Assembly (NCBI RefSeq): GCF_002099425.1
Contig: NW_018343953.1
Location: 6,909,501-6,973,500, forward strand
DNA from: Phascolarctos cinereus
Taxonomy: Eukaryota > Chordata > Mammalia > Diprotodontia > Phascolarctidae
DNA: 64,000 nt
Direction: 5' to 3'
The position numbers and the translations under genes are program-made. Under the pieces are notes generated by a model that was given only the letters and a program-made list of their open reading frames with translations, ran no database searches and was not told where the DNA came from. Positions within the stretch are counted from its first letter, which is position 1; every line of letters starts with the position of its first letter. This document shows positions 1 through 10,423 of the stretch, piece after piece.

Positions 1-600
1 TTGCTCAATTACCCTCTGATTATTAATATCAAGGCATAATACAAGATGTATGCTTGCCAAAGGAGTTTTACACAGCAATGAAGGATGTCCAGTGCAGAGT
101 ACAAATTGAAAAGGAATTCCTTCTTGAGATGGTGAAGTTTTCAAGAGATTCTTCTTTTCAGATGACATTGTGCTAATCACATCAAGCCCTGAAACATTAT
201 AAAGCATTCTAAATGAGATTGATTATCACTCAAAAAGACTTTGGTCTGTCTACCCAGGTAAAACTAAGTGGTAGAAAAATGCCTATTGCTCAGATTAGGT
301 GATGACAGTGAATGGATAATCTGTAGTCACGGCCTCAGTTTATCCACTTCAGACAAACACAGCAAATAGAAAGTGAATTCAGCCCAGAATTGAAGGAAGA
401 GGTCAGCTGGATTGCCTTTTTAATCCTTTTAATGACCCCAAACTCCTCATTGAAACTAAGGCCCATCTTTTATACTGGTATTCCCCAGTGTCAAATGACC
501 GAGTCATAGAATACTATAGTCTCCAGAGAAGTGAGGTTGAAAATCACAAAAATGGCAATGGAGGAACATAGATTGGGTGGGAGAAGGACATAGCACATTA
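1..600 (+). mobile_element. RTE (BovB-like) LINE, reverse transcriptase C-terminal remnant
   Basis: Translation near 155-190 gives FSDDIVLITSSPE, which matches the FADD box of RTE-clade reverse transcriptases. It continues through a stop as SILNEIDYHSKRL and, shortly after, GKTKW and KNAYCSD, the usual order in this family. Further on, the frames read SPELKEE and then RLKITKMAMEEHRLGGRRT, close to the family's C-terminal region. Several stops and frame changes break it. The 5' part lies outside the window. It is a dead LINE copy. Family assignment is good; the exact 3' end near 600 is approximate. Confidence 0.75.
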
Positions 601-670
601 CAAATAAGGAACTATACAGAAGTAGTATAGAGGATGTCATAAAAAATAATAACTGAGAAAAATGTTGGCT

Positions 671-776
671 AATATATCAGATTGCATGCTGTCTCAGGGA
701 GGAAGGGGGAAAAAATTATACTCAAAACCTTATGGAAGTGATTGTTGATAAATCAAAATAAATTAATAAAAAAACA
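671..776 (+). mobile_element. L1 3' end fragment
   Basis: The segment 'atcagattgcatgctgtct', a purine-rich G run, then 'gattgttgataaatcaaaat' and an A-rich end match the 3' terminus of marsupial L1. The same terminus occurs in reverse in the L1 at 48898-49559. It is a severely 5'-truncated copy. Confidence 0.75.
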
Positions 777-784
777 AAATGATG

Positions 785-1262
785 AATGTAATGATCTAAG
801 AAAATTCCAAAAGATGGAAAATGCTATCCACATCCAGAGAAAGAACTACAGAGTCTGTTTGTGGTGGTTGTTTTTTTTAATTCATTTTTGGCCAGGCAAC
901 TGGGGTTAAGTGACTTGCCCCGGGTCGCAAGCTAGTGAGTATCATGTGTCTGAGGCTGGATTTGAACTCAGATCCTCCCGACTCCAGGGCTCTATCTACT
1001 GTGCCATCTAGCTGCCCCAGAACTATGGAGTTTGAAGGCAGATCAAAGCATACTATTTTCTCCTTTTTTTTCTTTCTTGTGTTTTTTCCATTTTGCTCTG
1101 ATTCTTCTTTCACAACATGATTAATGTGGAAATACATTTAATATGATTGTACATATATAGCTCATATCAGATTGCATGCTGTCTTGGGGGGGGTTGGAAA
1201 TTTAGAACTCAAAATCTTATAAAAGTGAATATTGAAAACCAAAAATAAATAAATAGATACAT
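785..1262 (+). mobile_element. L1 3' UTR, split by a SINE
   Basis: The 3' UTR starts with the 'gaaaatgctatccacatcc' motif, then 'gcagatcaaagcatactatt', 'atgattaatgtggaaatac' and an A-rich end. It is interrupted at 858-1018 by an antisense SINE. The pieces on either side join cleanly once the SINE and one target copy are removed. Confidence 0.8.
858..1018 (-). mobile_element. WSINE-type tRNA-derived SINE inserted in L1
   Basis: On the minus strand it reads from the SINE head (complement of 'gtgccatctagctgcccc') to the tail 'cttaaccccagttgcctggc' and an A-run. It is flanked by imperfect 16-bp target duplications, 'agaactacagagtctg' at 842-857 and 'agaactatggagtttg' at 1019-1034, showing insertion after the L1. 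Confidence 0.85.
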
Positions 1263-1494
1263 TTTAAAAAGGGAAAAACACCCAAAGTGATGGGAGGAAA
1301 GGCATCACTGATGTCAGATATAGAGAATGGAGGATGGGAACCGTATAATGCGGGACTACAAAAATGGCAGTTGTTTATAAAGAGACATTTCTGCCAGCAG
1401 GGACACTAGAAAGATAATGGTAAATATAGCACAATAACCTTCAAACTCTCCTTGGTTTTTTTTTAAGCAGTAACATCCATTTCTAGCCTCTATT
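1263..1494. other. Unassigned spacer
   Basis: No repeat family, long open frame or regulatory motif was recognised between the L1 3' end and the L2 that follows. Confidence 0.5.
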
Positions 1495-1995
1495 CAGATT
1501 AACAAAGTGATTTACCTAAAACATGAGTCTAGCCACATACCCTTCCCCTACAACTCTATAAAATCCAGTGGCTTCCTATTACTTCCAGGATCAAATATAA
1601 AGTCCTCTCACTGGCATTTAAAACCTTTTCACAACAGGAACCTTTCCTATATTTTCAATATTCTTACACTTGATTTCCCTCCACAGTCCCAATGATCCAG
1701 CTATACTGGCCTATTTGCTGTTCTTCACTCACAAGCTACATCTACCGACTCCATGCCTTTGCATTAGCTACGCCTTACCCCATGACTAGAATGCTTTCCC
1801 ACTTCACCTCGGTCTCCTGACTTCTTTAAATTTCTTCAAGACTCAGCTCAAATCCCACTTTCTACAAAAATCCTCTTCTAATATTTTCCCATCCTCTTGC
1901 CAGTGTCTTCTCTCTGAGATTATGTCCATCTACTCAAAAATCTATATGTCCGTTGACTCTCCATAGCTCTTCAAATGTTGTCTTCTCACTCTGAA
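1495..1995 (+). mobile_element. L2 LINE 3' region
   Basis: The L2 landmark 'aatccagtggcttcctatt' is followed by degenerate coding and 3' sequence through 'caagactcagctcaaatccc'. It is sense oriented and stops before the usual L2 terminus, where an L1 3' end begins. Confidence 0.8.
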
Positions 1996-2003
1996 GGGCT
2001 TAT

Positions 2004-2316
2004 GATGAAAAATGCTATCCTTTCCCGGAGAAAGAACCAATGGTGTCTGAATACAAATTGAAGCATACTTTTTTTTTTTTTAAAAACTTTCTTTGTTTTT
2101 CTTGAGTTTTTTTGCCTGTGTTTTCTTTCACAATGTGACTATTATGGATATGTTTTGCATGACTACACATGTATGCTCTTTATTGAATTGCTTACCTTCT
2201 CAGGGAGGGGGGAGGAAGGAAGGAAGATAATTTGGAACTCAGTTTTAAAAACAAATGTTAAAAATTGGTTTTACGTGTAACTGGGGGAAAAAATAAAATA
2301 CTAAATTAAAAAATCC
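2004..2316 (+). mobile_element. L1 3' end, second subfamily
   Basis: It begins at 'tgatgaaaaatgctatcc' and ends with a G/A-rich tract, 'ttttacgtgtaactggggg' and an A-rich tail. This terminus differs from the 'gataaatcaaaataaatt' terminus at 671-776, so two L1 subfamilies are present. Confidence 0.8.
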
Positions 2317-2577
2317 TAAAAATAGTTCATGAATGAGAGTAAGGGACAACTGAGGGATAATTTGTATACTCTATCAGCATCCAGACATCTTCGTGTGGAA
2401 ATAACACAAAGAAACTTCTCATTACCTTGGGTGAACCCCTGGTTGGTAAATTTATGGGAGGATATGAATGAGAGTCAGATGAGATGTGAAGACATAGAGG
2501 ATTTGCAATCCACTGGAAAGAACACCCACAATGAGGAGGACTAACATCTATTGGAGTATTAAAATGTTAATTGATTC

Positions 2578-2822
2578 ATATAGCTAGGTGGCACAGTGGT
2601 TAGAGTGCTGGGCCTGGAAGAACTGAGTTCAAATTCATCCTCAACCACTTACTAGTTGTGTGAGCCTTTGTCTGCCTCAGTTTCTTCAACTATAGAATGG
2701 GGGCAATAATAGCATCTATTGCCCAGGGTTCTTGTGAGGATTAAATGCAATAATATTTATAAAGCACTTAGAATATAGCCTAGAATATATTAGGCATTTT
2801 ATAAATGTTTGTTCTCTTCCTC
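2578..2822 (+). mobile_element. MIR/CORE-SINE
   Basis: The head 'tagctaggtggcacagtgg', B-box region 'gagttcaaattc', core 'cagtttcttcaactatag' and tail 'ttataaagcacttagaata' occur in the expected order and sense orientation. Confidence 0.85.
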
Positions 2823-2871
2823 TGGAAATAAATGAGAGAGGATGATTATAAAAACAATATTTGTATCACTT

Positions 2872-3145
2872 TTAGAGGTAGCTAGGTGGTACAGTAGATA
2901 GAACACTGGGCTTGGACTCAGGAAGACTCAAGTTCAAATTTAACTTCATACACTTAGTAGCAACATGACCCTGGGGAAGTCATTTTCTGCTTCACTTTCC
3001 TGAACTATAAAATGGGTATTATAATAATAGCAGCTACCTCAGCAGGGTTGTTGTAAGGAGCAAATAAAATATTTGTAAAGTACTTAGCACGACACCTGAC
3101 ATATGATAGTTACTTAATAAATGTTTATTCCCTGCTCCCCTCCAA
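2872..3145 (+). mobile_element. MIR/CORE-SINE
   Basis: Same layout as the copy 300 bp upstream and same strand: head 'gtagctaggtggtacagtag', core 'cctgaactataaaatggg', tail 'acttaataaatgtttattcc'. Confidence 0.85.
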
Positions 3146-3812
3146 CGAACCTACTAATTTCTATTTCTCATCCATAACCAAGAGCCATGCTCTGACTTCA
3201 TTATTGGGAGAAGGTCCAGATAGTTTTGTCCTCTGTCAAAGAAGTTCAGACTAGGCCTTGGGGATAGTGGAGGACTGTGGAGGTCAGGGAGAAAACAAGG
3301 TAGAAAGTAGTGGGGAGATGTATAGAGCTGAAGTAATACCTCTAATGTGCTATTTCTCCATCAGTGTCAGTGGGTCTAAACCCAACCTCATAGTAAGCTT
3401 GCAAGCAGAAACATGATGGAGCCGGTGACAGGGTCTCAGAACTAACAACAAAAGTCAATAGGTACATCAGTCCTGGTACCACGCAGGAGACAGATGCTTT
3501 TGACAGACAAGTGCTGTTGGTGTAGAATGCATGGGTATAACCCACCTATATTTTATGATTTTTTTGACTGTAACTAGATTTCTAGGACATGAATGGATCA
3601 ACTCCAAACTGGACAGTTTGGTTTTTTGAATAGATTTTATAACTGATTACTGAGCAATGGATGGGATCAAGGAAGTGACAAATCATGACTGAATTATTTG
3701 TCTTAGTGGTTGAAGGAAATTGACCACTGAGTGATCCTGCCTGTTTCTAGGCATTAGACTAGCACATAATCAGTTTTACCAAGTGCAGACTCAGTGAAAT
3801 TCGTCACCACAA
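3146..3812. other. Unassigned sequence
   Basis: No recognised repeat or gene. A 67-codon antisense open frame at 3342-3545 shows no known domain. Confidence 0.5.
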
Positions 3813-3814
3813 TG

Positions 3815-3972
3815 ATTCTTAACCTTTTTTTGTACCGTGGACCCCTTTGGCAGATTGGTGAAGCCTATAGACCCCCTTCTTAGAATAATGTATTTAAATG
3901 CATAAAATAAAATGCACGCCAGTTATGAATACATATTTAAAGCTCATGGACCCCAGATTAAGGACCCTTCTA
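3815..3972 (+). mobile_element. hAT-like non-autonomous DNA transposon (copy 1 of 3)
   Basis: It starts 'gattcttaacctttttttg' and ends 'ggaccccagattaagga', with the body 'tggacccctttggcagattg' and 'aaatgcataaaataaaatgc'. The ends are inverted to each other. It is the same element as at 41699-41906 and, reversed, 56165-56345. The hAT assignment rests on termini and general look only. Confidence 0.65.
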
Positions 3973-4334
3973 AAAGTAAGTGAAGGGAAATTGTATCTTA
4001 TAGGAAGGGCAAGGGGAGAGAGTAGAAGGGTACTGTAGTCACCAGGATGATCTGCTGGAATGATCTGTCTCAAAGCTAGGTATTATAATGCAAGTCCATG
4101 TTCAAAATAATGAGCTGGAGACACTCCAAGATCCTGCAGTGTTATCTGAAAGCTGTGGCCTCTAAAGACAGGCCCCAGCCTGCTGGGGGAAGGGGGGATT
4201 ATGGCACGACCCTAAGGCGTATGTGATCAATCAACAGGATGGCGAGAAAATGAGTCGCTTCTCACCCAACCCACAGTAGTCTAACTCATAACACTGGTTT
4301 AGAATATAAACTAGTTTGTAAAATCTTACTGAGA
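3973..4334. other. Unassigned sequence
   Basis: No recognised repeat, open frame or motif. Confidence 0.45.
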
Positions 4335-4470
4335 TAACTGAGGTAGGCAGAGAATAGATGATTTACCCATGGTCACACAGCTAGTAAATGTCTGATGCTA
4401 GATTTGAACTCAGGTTTTCCTGACTCTAGGCCTAGTGCTGCATCCCATGTGCCATCAGCTCCTTCTGTTA
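4335..4470 (-). mobile_element. MIR-type SINE, 5' part
   Basis: Antisense 'catggtcacacagctagtaa', 'gatttgaactcaggttttcc' and a degraded head; the 3' tail is missing. Confidence 0.75.
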
Positions 4471-5274
4471 CTTCAAAACATGACTAAAATATCCAAACGT
4501 GAATAGCAAACTAAGATATATCATCCATTAAGCAAACAATGTAAAGAAGTAGGAATGGATTTATAATGAAATTTTTCTGCTGAGTTGAAATCAAAGACAA
4601 TTCCCCTTTACTTGTTTTTGCATTGTGTTTGGCGAATATCTACATATAGAGAAATATTACTTCCAATGAAAAAATTGTTATGGAAACTGATTGTTATGTC
4701 CCATTATTTGATTGATATATTGCGTATCTTTTAATTTTAAAAAAGTATCTTAAAAGAAATTCACCTCTTTTGCTATCTACACTGATCAGATTAATTGAAT
4801 AATTAATCATGAACAAATAATTATTTACAATTTTGCCCAGTGTGTTAGGATTTTTTTTAAATGAAGCATCACTCTCACTAAAATACTGTTATTATGATCA
4901 CGTTAACATTTTAACGAGAGCAAAACAATTTTATACCATTAATAAGTAAAAATAAAAATGTTAAATATTATTTCTTTTGTCTAGTTCATTAATAATTTTT
5001 ATGTATATTTTACCTGATAGATTAATGTGGTTGTACATATATAGTATTTATAAATAAATATACACAAATGGGGGGTTAAATTTTTTTTTTACTTTTGGAA
5101 TATATTATCAAAAAAGTTTGAAGACCACTGATCTGCAGCACTGATGAGATTTTAAGTAATACTCAGTATAGTTCTAAGAGGGCAGAAATAGGAGCAGTGA
5201 ATAGAAGTTGTGGAGAAATAGATTTTGTCTTTATAAAATGACATACAGTTTAACCATTACCGTGGTCCAAAAAT
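4471..5274. other. AT-rich unassigned sequence
   Basis: Strongly AT-rich. The phrase 'agtttgaagaccactg' near 5116-5131 resembles the end of a hAT element, but no matching opposite terminus was found. Confidence 0.45.
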
Positions 5275-5455
5275 GGAAGCGATGCTTTAGGAGGTAGTGA
5301 ATTTCCTATCACTGGAAGCCTTCAGATGAAGGCTAAATAACCACTTGTCAGGGATATTAAAAAGTGATTTTTGTTTAGTTATGGGTTAAATTAGATTGTC
5401 TTTGAGGTCTCTTCCTACTTTGAGATTCTGCTTTTGTGAGACTATGAAGATAGTA
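5275..5455 (+). mobile_element. L3/CR1 LINE 3' end
   Basis: 'gaggtagtgaatttcctatc', 'aaccacttgtcagggat', 'gtctttgaggtctcttcc' and 'gagattctg' are in the order of the mammalian L3 (CR1-clade) 3' UTR. Confidence 0.75.
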
Positions 5456-5684
5456 ATGTTACAAACAATCTTGTCAGGAGGCTGCAACATTTTCTTTTTT
5501 TATCTATTCCCCTACAAAAACAAACTGAAACACTTTTAAAAGAAAGTAATCTTATTACCTTCTCTCTATAAAAAGACCTTTTGCAATTCTTAGCCCCTCT
5601 CCCATATTTTGATCTCCAATTCTTTTTTCCTTAAACTATTAAACTTAATCCCTTCTTTTTCTTTCACTTCTTCCCCTTGCCCCT
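5456..5684. other. Unassigned pyrimidine-rich spacer
   Basis: T/C-rich with no recognised family. Confidence 0.4.
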
Positions 5685-5865
5685 GTGGTCTGTGAAGGGT
5701 CAGCCCAATGTCCCATAATGTCTGAATCTTAAAGAATCTGGCTCAGTGCCTGATACATAGGTGCTTAAAATGCTTTTAATTGACCTAGAGCTGAATGAGA
5801 CCTTAGTAATCTTAGAATTCAATTGCTTCATTTTTCCAGATAAGAAAATTGATTCCCAGTGTGCT
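5685..5865. mobile_element. L2 tail (+) followed by MIR fragment (-)
   Basis: 'cagtgcctgatacataggtg' is an L2 3' end in sense. It is followed by antisense MIR, 'cttcatttttccagataag'. Both are short and old. Confidence 0.5.
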
Positions 5866-6127
5866 TAAATCTATAATGTAGTACAATAATCTGTCACAAT
5901 AACGACCTTTTCAAGTAAAGAATAAATCACATTCAGTATTGCTGTTTGCTAAAGCAAAGACGTAAGTAATGGCATTCAGAAATGTTCCCACAAAAACACT
6001 GATATAAAATTCATCATTAATTGCCCAGAGTGCTCCCATTACTACCCATGATACATATAATTCAGGTGTTGTTACATGTCGTAGAAGTGTTGTAGGAGAA
6101 GCAGAATACATGTTATACTGCAAGTGA

Positions 6128-6245
6128 GAGGAGGAGGAGGAGGAAGGAAGGAAGGAAGGAAGGAAGGAAGGAAGGAAGGAAGGAAGGAAGGAAGGAAGGA
6201 AGGAAGGAAGGAAGGAAGGAAGGAAGGAAGGAAGGAAGGAAAGGA
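6128..6245. repeat. (AAGG)n microsatellite
   Basis: A short GAG run leads into about two dozen AAGG units, then decays. The plus strand is pure purine. Open frames across it on both strands (EGRK and FLPS repeats) are artefacts. Confidence 0.97.
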
Positions 6246-6254
6246 GGAAGTAAG

Positions 6255-6530
6255 AAATAATATGGTGGAAAGAACACTGGATTTGGACATAGAAGACCTT
6301 GGTTTGAATTCTAGATCTGATACATATTAGATGTGTGACCCTGGCAAATCATTTAATCTCTCTGATCTTTATTAGTCTGATTTTATGGAGGAGGAATCAG
6401 ATACTTTGCTATATTCACTGAGTTGTCAAAATCAAATGATATGGAGTAATACCTTTTTGTTTTGAATGTTACAATACTTTGCAGATAGAAAGTGCTTCAT
6501 ATATGCTTTATTCATTCATGCTATTGAAAA
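6255..6530 (+). mobile_element. MIR SINE, degraded
   Basis: 'tggtggaaagaacactgg', 'tgtgtgaccctggcaaatc' and a diverged tail follow MIR order, starting just after the (AAGG)n tract. Confidence 0.7.
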
Positions 6531-6734
6531 TAAGTTTACATAATACTTGGTGTGAGGCTCAGTGAAGCTAGATCATCCCAAGAGTGTTTATAAGTTGAAA
6601 CTGACAGGAAAACAAATAGACACCAAAATGGAATCAATCTGCCAGAATTCCCATTATGACTTGTCTTCATCACTGATGACAGCGGAGCTCCTGCTTTGAG
6701 AATCTAACTCCTCAATTCCAAGTTGGGAAATGTG
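6531..6734. other. Unassigned sequence, possibly more RTE
   Basis: It precedes the recognisable RTE coding remnant and may belong to the same insertion, but no motif proves it. Confidence 0.35.
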
Positions 6735-7150
6735 AGGATGAGGAAATGATGCTTAATAAAACGAAGCCAGGACCAAATGGAGAAAACAGAGAAGAAAATC
6801 ATGCTGGACACAACACAATTTTGAAATCATCGGAGAAAAACTTTTCAAGATATCTGAAAGAGGGAGAAATTACTGAGTATCTGGAAAAAATCACAAATGA
6901 TATTATTTGCCCCAAAGGGAAAAACATCCATTAACTATGTATTCATATGCCTATTTCCCCATCTCTATATTTATGAGAATGATCTACATACACACTGAGG
7001 ATATCCTTGATGAAAATATGAGAGAATAGGAAGGCTTTTGCAAATGATTTTTGACAGTAGAATATATCTTCAGAGTCACACAATTGGCCCTGTGTTTATT
7101 GATTATTAAAAGAACATTTGACTTGGAAAAGGAATTTATGGCTTGAAAGA
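6735..7150 (+). mobile_element. RTE (BovB-like) LINE, reverse transcriptase remnant
   Basis: An open stretch reads KTKPGPNGEN, like the APGPDG motif before the RTE polymerase core. Around 6998-7140, EDILDENMRE, a stop, EGFCK, FLTVEYIFRVTQL and then LIIKRTFDLEKEFM follow the family pattern LDENQPREQAGFRKGFST...FVDYKKAFDSVE. Stops and an internal deletion break it. It represents a more N-terminal part than the copy at 1-600. Confidence 0.72.
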
Positions 7151-7258
7151 CTATCCTCCACTTAGGACCCTGCCCTCGTAGAGTTGACAGTCTACAATAA
7201 GGACTTATTCAGGGGACTTACACGATCCAATAGAATTTTATTTGGTAGTCTCCTGGCT

Positions 7259-7260
<2 letters not shown>

Positions 7261-7309
<49 letters not shown>
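7261..7309. repeat. (CA)n microsatellite
   Basis: About 24 uninterrupted CA units. Confidence 0.98.
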
Positions 7310-7312
<3 letters not shown>

Positions 7313-7879
7313 GCAGAGCTAATTGGGAGCTAGGGGCCAGTTTCCTCTGATCCAAACTACCTTTACTTTAGTTTAATTTTTCTCTTCTTGCTTAATAGGA
7401 CCCTGATCTTTACATCTGCTCAAGCAAAATCAGTAATTATAAATCACTCACTGAAGCTACAAACAGTTGTTTGCTAATAAGAACATCTGTCTGCAAGAAA
7501 AATAGCCGACCAAATTCCAGAAATTTTTGGACAGAATCCACCTAGCTATCTCCTGAATATCCAGGTTATGTCTTCAGAGCAAAATATTTGTTAGTTAAGG
7601 AGAGGGAAAGTGCCATGTTATGGCTAATAGTCACAGTAGGGAAGAATAGTAAATTAATCATGAACTGGGTTTTCCACCAAAGAGTCAGGCTGACATTGAG
7701 ACAAAGATATTCTGGTATTCGAACAGTAAATTAAAAGGCTTTGTTGTTATTATTATTTAGTATTGGTCGGTCTGTGTTTTACAAGGGTCATTGATGATCA
7801 CTTACTTAAATGAACAATTGGCTTTGGCACTAAAAGTACAAACATAAACAGGATTCATATATTTACTTACAATTTTTTT
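7310..7879. other. Unassigned sequence
   Basis: No family, long frame or motif recognised. Confidence 0.45.
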
Positions 7880-8030
7880 TTCAAGTAAAGGGTCATCTAG
7901 TCCAGCCTCTTTATTTTACAGGTGTTGGAACTGAGGCTCAAAGAGACATTACACAGATGGTACACAGATGTCAGACACTACATTGGAGCCTAAATCTCCT
8001 CCTTCCATGTCCAGCCCTCTTTATACCATA
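7880..8030 (-). mobile_element. MIR SINE
   Basis: Antisense MIR: 'gtcatctagtccagcctc', 'ttattttacaggtgttggaa', 'ctgaggctcaaagagac', ending in a degraded head. Confidence 0.7.
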
Positions 8031-8222
8031 CAATATTTGCTTTTTTCCCCCTCTTTCCTGCTGAGGATGTTTGCTAGTATGAGTCTTTTTGTTATGAAAT
8101 TAGGACTTTGTGTAGCATCTTACTTTTTAGAGAACCTATCTTAAAACCAGGAAAAACTGGGAGCATCTTCTCTGATGTACATTGGCCGTGTGACCCTTGG
8201 TACATTGCTTTCTGTCATTGAT

Positions 8223-8314
8223 ATTTGAAGAGAAGACATGAATTTGCATCAATAGAGGGAAGTTACTCATGTAGAAGCTTCCTATACCAATAAAATCACA
8301 GCTCCAGTCCTTAT
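8223..8314 (+). repeat. Inverted-repeat arm 1 (SINE tail)
   Basis: It pairs with 8720-8810 at about 80% identity by eye. 'cctataccaataaaatcac' is the tail of the SINE family also present at 23645-23870, 39760-39990 and 47570-47716, so the arms are probably two SINE tails in opposite orientation. Confidence 0.8.
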
Positions 8315-8340
8315 TCCTATGTTGAAATAAAGAACATTAC

Positions 8341-8543
8341 ACATGTATATGTGTGTATATGTGTATATATATACATATACATGCATCTATATATATTTAC
8401 ATATGCATATGTACCTATATACAGCTCCAGTCATTATCTCAATTTTGAAATAAAGAATATTTTATATACATACACATATGCACATATAGATGCAAATATA
8501 CATGTATTTACATATACATAGCTATCTATATTTATGTATATGT
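8341..8543. repeat. TA/TG/CA-rich simple repeat
   Basis: Degenerate alternating purine-pyrimidine sequence. A partial direct copy of the arm-1 end ('cagctccagtcattatctc') sits near 8421. Confidence 0.8.
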
Positions 8544-8552
8544 ATAAGGACT

Positions 8553-8719
8553 AATCTGGTCTCTGACACTTGCTAGCTGTGTGATGCTAAGCAAGTTACT
8601 TAACCTTGTTTGCCTCAGTTCCTTATGTGTAAAATGAGCTGGAAAACGACATGGCAAACTACTCCAGTATCTTTGCCAAGAAAACCCTAAATGGTGCCTT
8701 GAAGGGTTGACTGAACAAC
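8553..8719 (+). mobile_element. MAR1-type SINE, 5'-truncated
   Basis: It contains 'ctagctgtgtgatgctaag', 'tggcaaactactccagtatc' and 'aaaaccctaaatggtgcc', the MAR1 3' half. It is flanked by perfect 9-bp target duplications 'ataaggact' at 8544-8552 and 8720-8728. It therefore inserted at the edge of arm 2 after the inverted repeat existed. Confidence 0.85.
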
Positions 8720-8810
8720 ATAAGGACTGGAGCTGGATTTAATTGATATAGAAAAGTTTCATATGAGGCACTTCCTTCTACCAATGCAAATTTATGTCTT
8801 CTCTTCAAAT
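8720..8810 (-). repeat. Inverted-repeat arm 2 (SINE tail)
   Basis: The reverse complement reads 'atttgaagagaagacataaa' at its start, as does arm 1 (one change), and ends 'cagctccagtccttat', identical to arm 1. The shared part extends upstream of the known SINE tail. Confidence 0.8.
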
Positions 8811-8886
8811 GTCTTTGAATGGCAGTTCATATTCAAACTGAATGAATAAATGCATATATAACACTGCTTATTTTTTTATGCACGTG

Positions 8887-8887
<1 letters not shown>

Positions 8888-8918
<31 letters not shown>
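8888..8918. repeat. (CA)n microsatellite
   Basis: About 15 CA units. Confidence 0.97.
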
Positions 8919-8920
<2 letters not shown>

Positions 8921-9029
8921 CAAGCACACACATTGTACTAGACCTATGATTTCCTTAACGTAGGGAACTCCCCTAGAGAAAACTCTTTCCAAACATGACT
9001 GGCACCTGCTCTAGAATTTAGTCTAAACA

Positions 9030-9155
9030 GAATTACTTGGGGTATGAGAGGTAAAGTGATTTGCTCAAGGTTGAGCACCCAGTTTGTGTCAGAGGTGGGA
9101 CCTGAACCAAGGTCTTCCTGACTCTGAGGATAGCACTCTATTTACTACTCCAAGC
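9030..9155 (-). mobile_element. MIR SINE
   Basis: Antisense 'gaggtaaagtgatttgctca', 'gtcagaggtgggacctgaac' and 'gtcttcctgactctgagga'. Confidence 0.7.
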
Positions 9156-9159
9156 CAGA

Positions 9160-9214
<55 letters not shown>

Positions 9215-9440
9215 AGATAGATAGATGTATGTATGTATATTTATAGATACAGATAGACAGATATAAAGATAAATGAGTGGATAGATGAGAGATAGAGATA
9301 TAAAGATAAATAGATAGATTAAAGATGGAGATAGGTAGATTAGAGATAGAGAGCAATAGAAATAGAGATAAAAATATTGAGATAAAGAGCCATCTAGATA
9401 GATAAATAGGTCTGTATGTATATAGAAAGATAAATAAGAA
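9160..9440. repeat. (TCTA)n switching to (TAGA)n
   Basis: About 13 TATC units run to 9213, then the sequence flips to TAGA and decays through GATA-like units to about 9440. The flip makes a self-complementary junction. Confidence 0.95.
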
Positions 9441-9609
9441 CTAAGGGAGATTTAAGCCTTACCTAGCACTTTCTAAAACTCTGTAAGAATATATTTGGGT
9501 CAAATACATAGAAGAAGCTCTACTTGGAGGAAGAAAGTGATAATCAAAGACACATGTACTGTTTTCCATTTAGATACAGCCTTTGTGGACTCTAAAAGAA
9601 AGGGGAAAG

Positions 9610-9848
9610 AGGAACCTACTATATGCCAAGTTCTGTGCTAAACATTTTACAAATATTTTATTTGATCCTCACAACAGTCCTGTGAGGTAGGTGCTATTAT
9701 TTCCCCCACCCCACTTTATTGAGGAAACTGAAGCAGGTAATGGTTAATCGACTTGAGAAATGTCACACACCTAGAAGTGTCTGAGGCTTGATATTAAATT
9801 TTTCCTGACTCCAGGCCCAGCATTCTTTCCACTGAACCATGTAGTTCT
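9610..9848 (-). mobile_element. MIR/CORE-SINE, nearly full length
   Basis: Antisense tail 'ctatatgccaagttctgtgc', core 'gatcctcacaacagtcctgt', 'tgaggaaactgaagcagg' and a degraded head 'ccactgaaccatgtagttc'. Confidence 0.85.
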
Positions 9849-9934
9849 TTCATATCCATTCTCCATAAAATAGTTTATATGAGACTATAAAGTCAAATAA
9901 GTATAGAACATATCATAAATGCTCCTAATCCCAC

Positions 9935-10240
9935 CTGTTCTTTTCCATCCTCAAGGATAAAACTGAATGGTCTCCTCCTCCCTTCCATATCAACCAGAAG
10001 TGATATTGACTTCTCTGAATATCCATAGTGATTTGTCTGTACTTCTATTATTCAACATCCACATTCTTCCTGGTAATTATGTAATTATTATGTATTATTG
10101 TAATTATGTCTGTTCATGTCTTAGTTCCCCTTTTAGATTTTGAGTTTTTTTGAGAGCAAAAAAAGAGTTGTATTCTTCACTCTGTGCACTCTATGCTTTG
10201 GACATAATAGGTGCTAAAAGAAGAATGAGTGAAAGAATAA
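9935..10240 (+). mobile_element. Possible L2 LINE 3' end, very diverged
   Basis: 'gacataataggtgctaaaag' resembles the L2 terminus and the preceding text is loosely L2-like. Weak. Confidence 0.35.
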
Positions 10241-10423
10241 ATATATGTTGCAAATGAGACCAAGGTCATTGGTCTGATGACCATATGGGATAGGCAGCTT
10301 CATACAAAGAAAATTCTATTTTTTTTTTTTGCTATAGACTGTTCCAGTAGCCTTGACTAGCTCTCCTATGTATCATGTCAGTGGCCAGATTGTGGTATAC
10401 TATAGCTTATAATTAGGGTGATA

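Noticed and set aside
5100-5135. Terminus resembling a hAT element ('agtttgaagaccactg')
   Set aside because: No matching opposite end or target duplication was found upstream within the AT-rich stretch.
6072-6330. FLPS and EGRK repeat proteins across the AAGG tract
   Set aside because: A tetranucleotide repeat gives a 12-nt coding period on either strand; no gene context.
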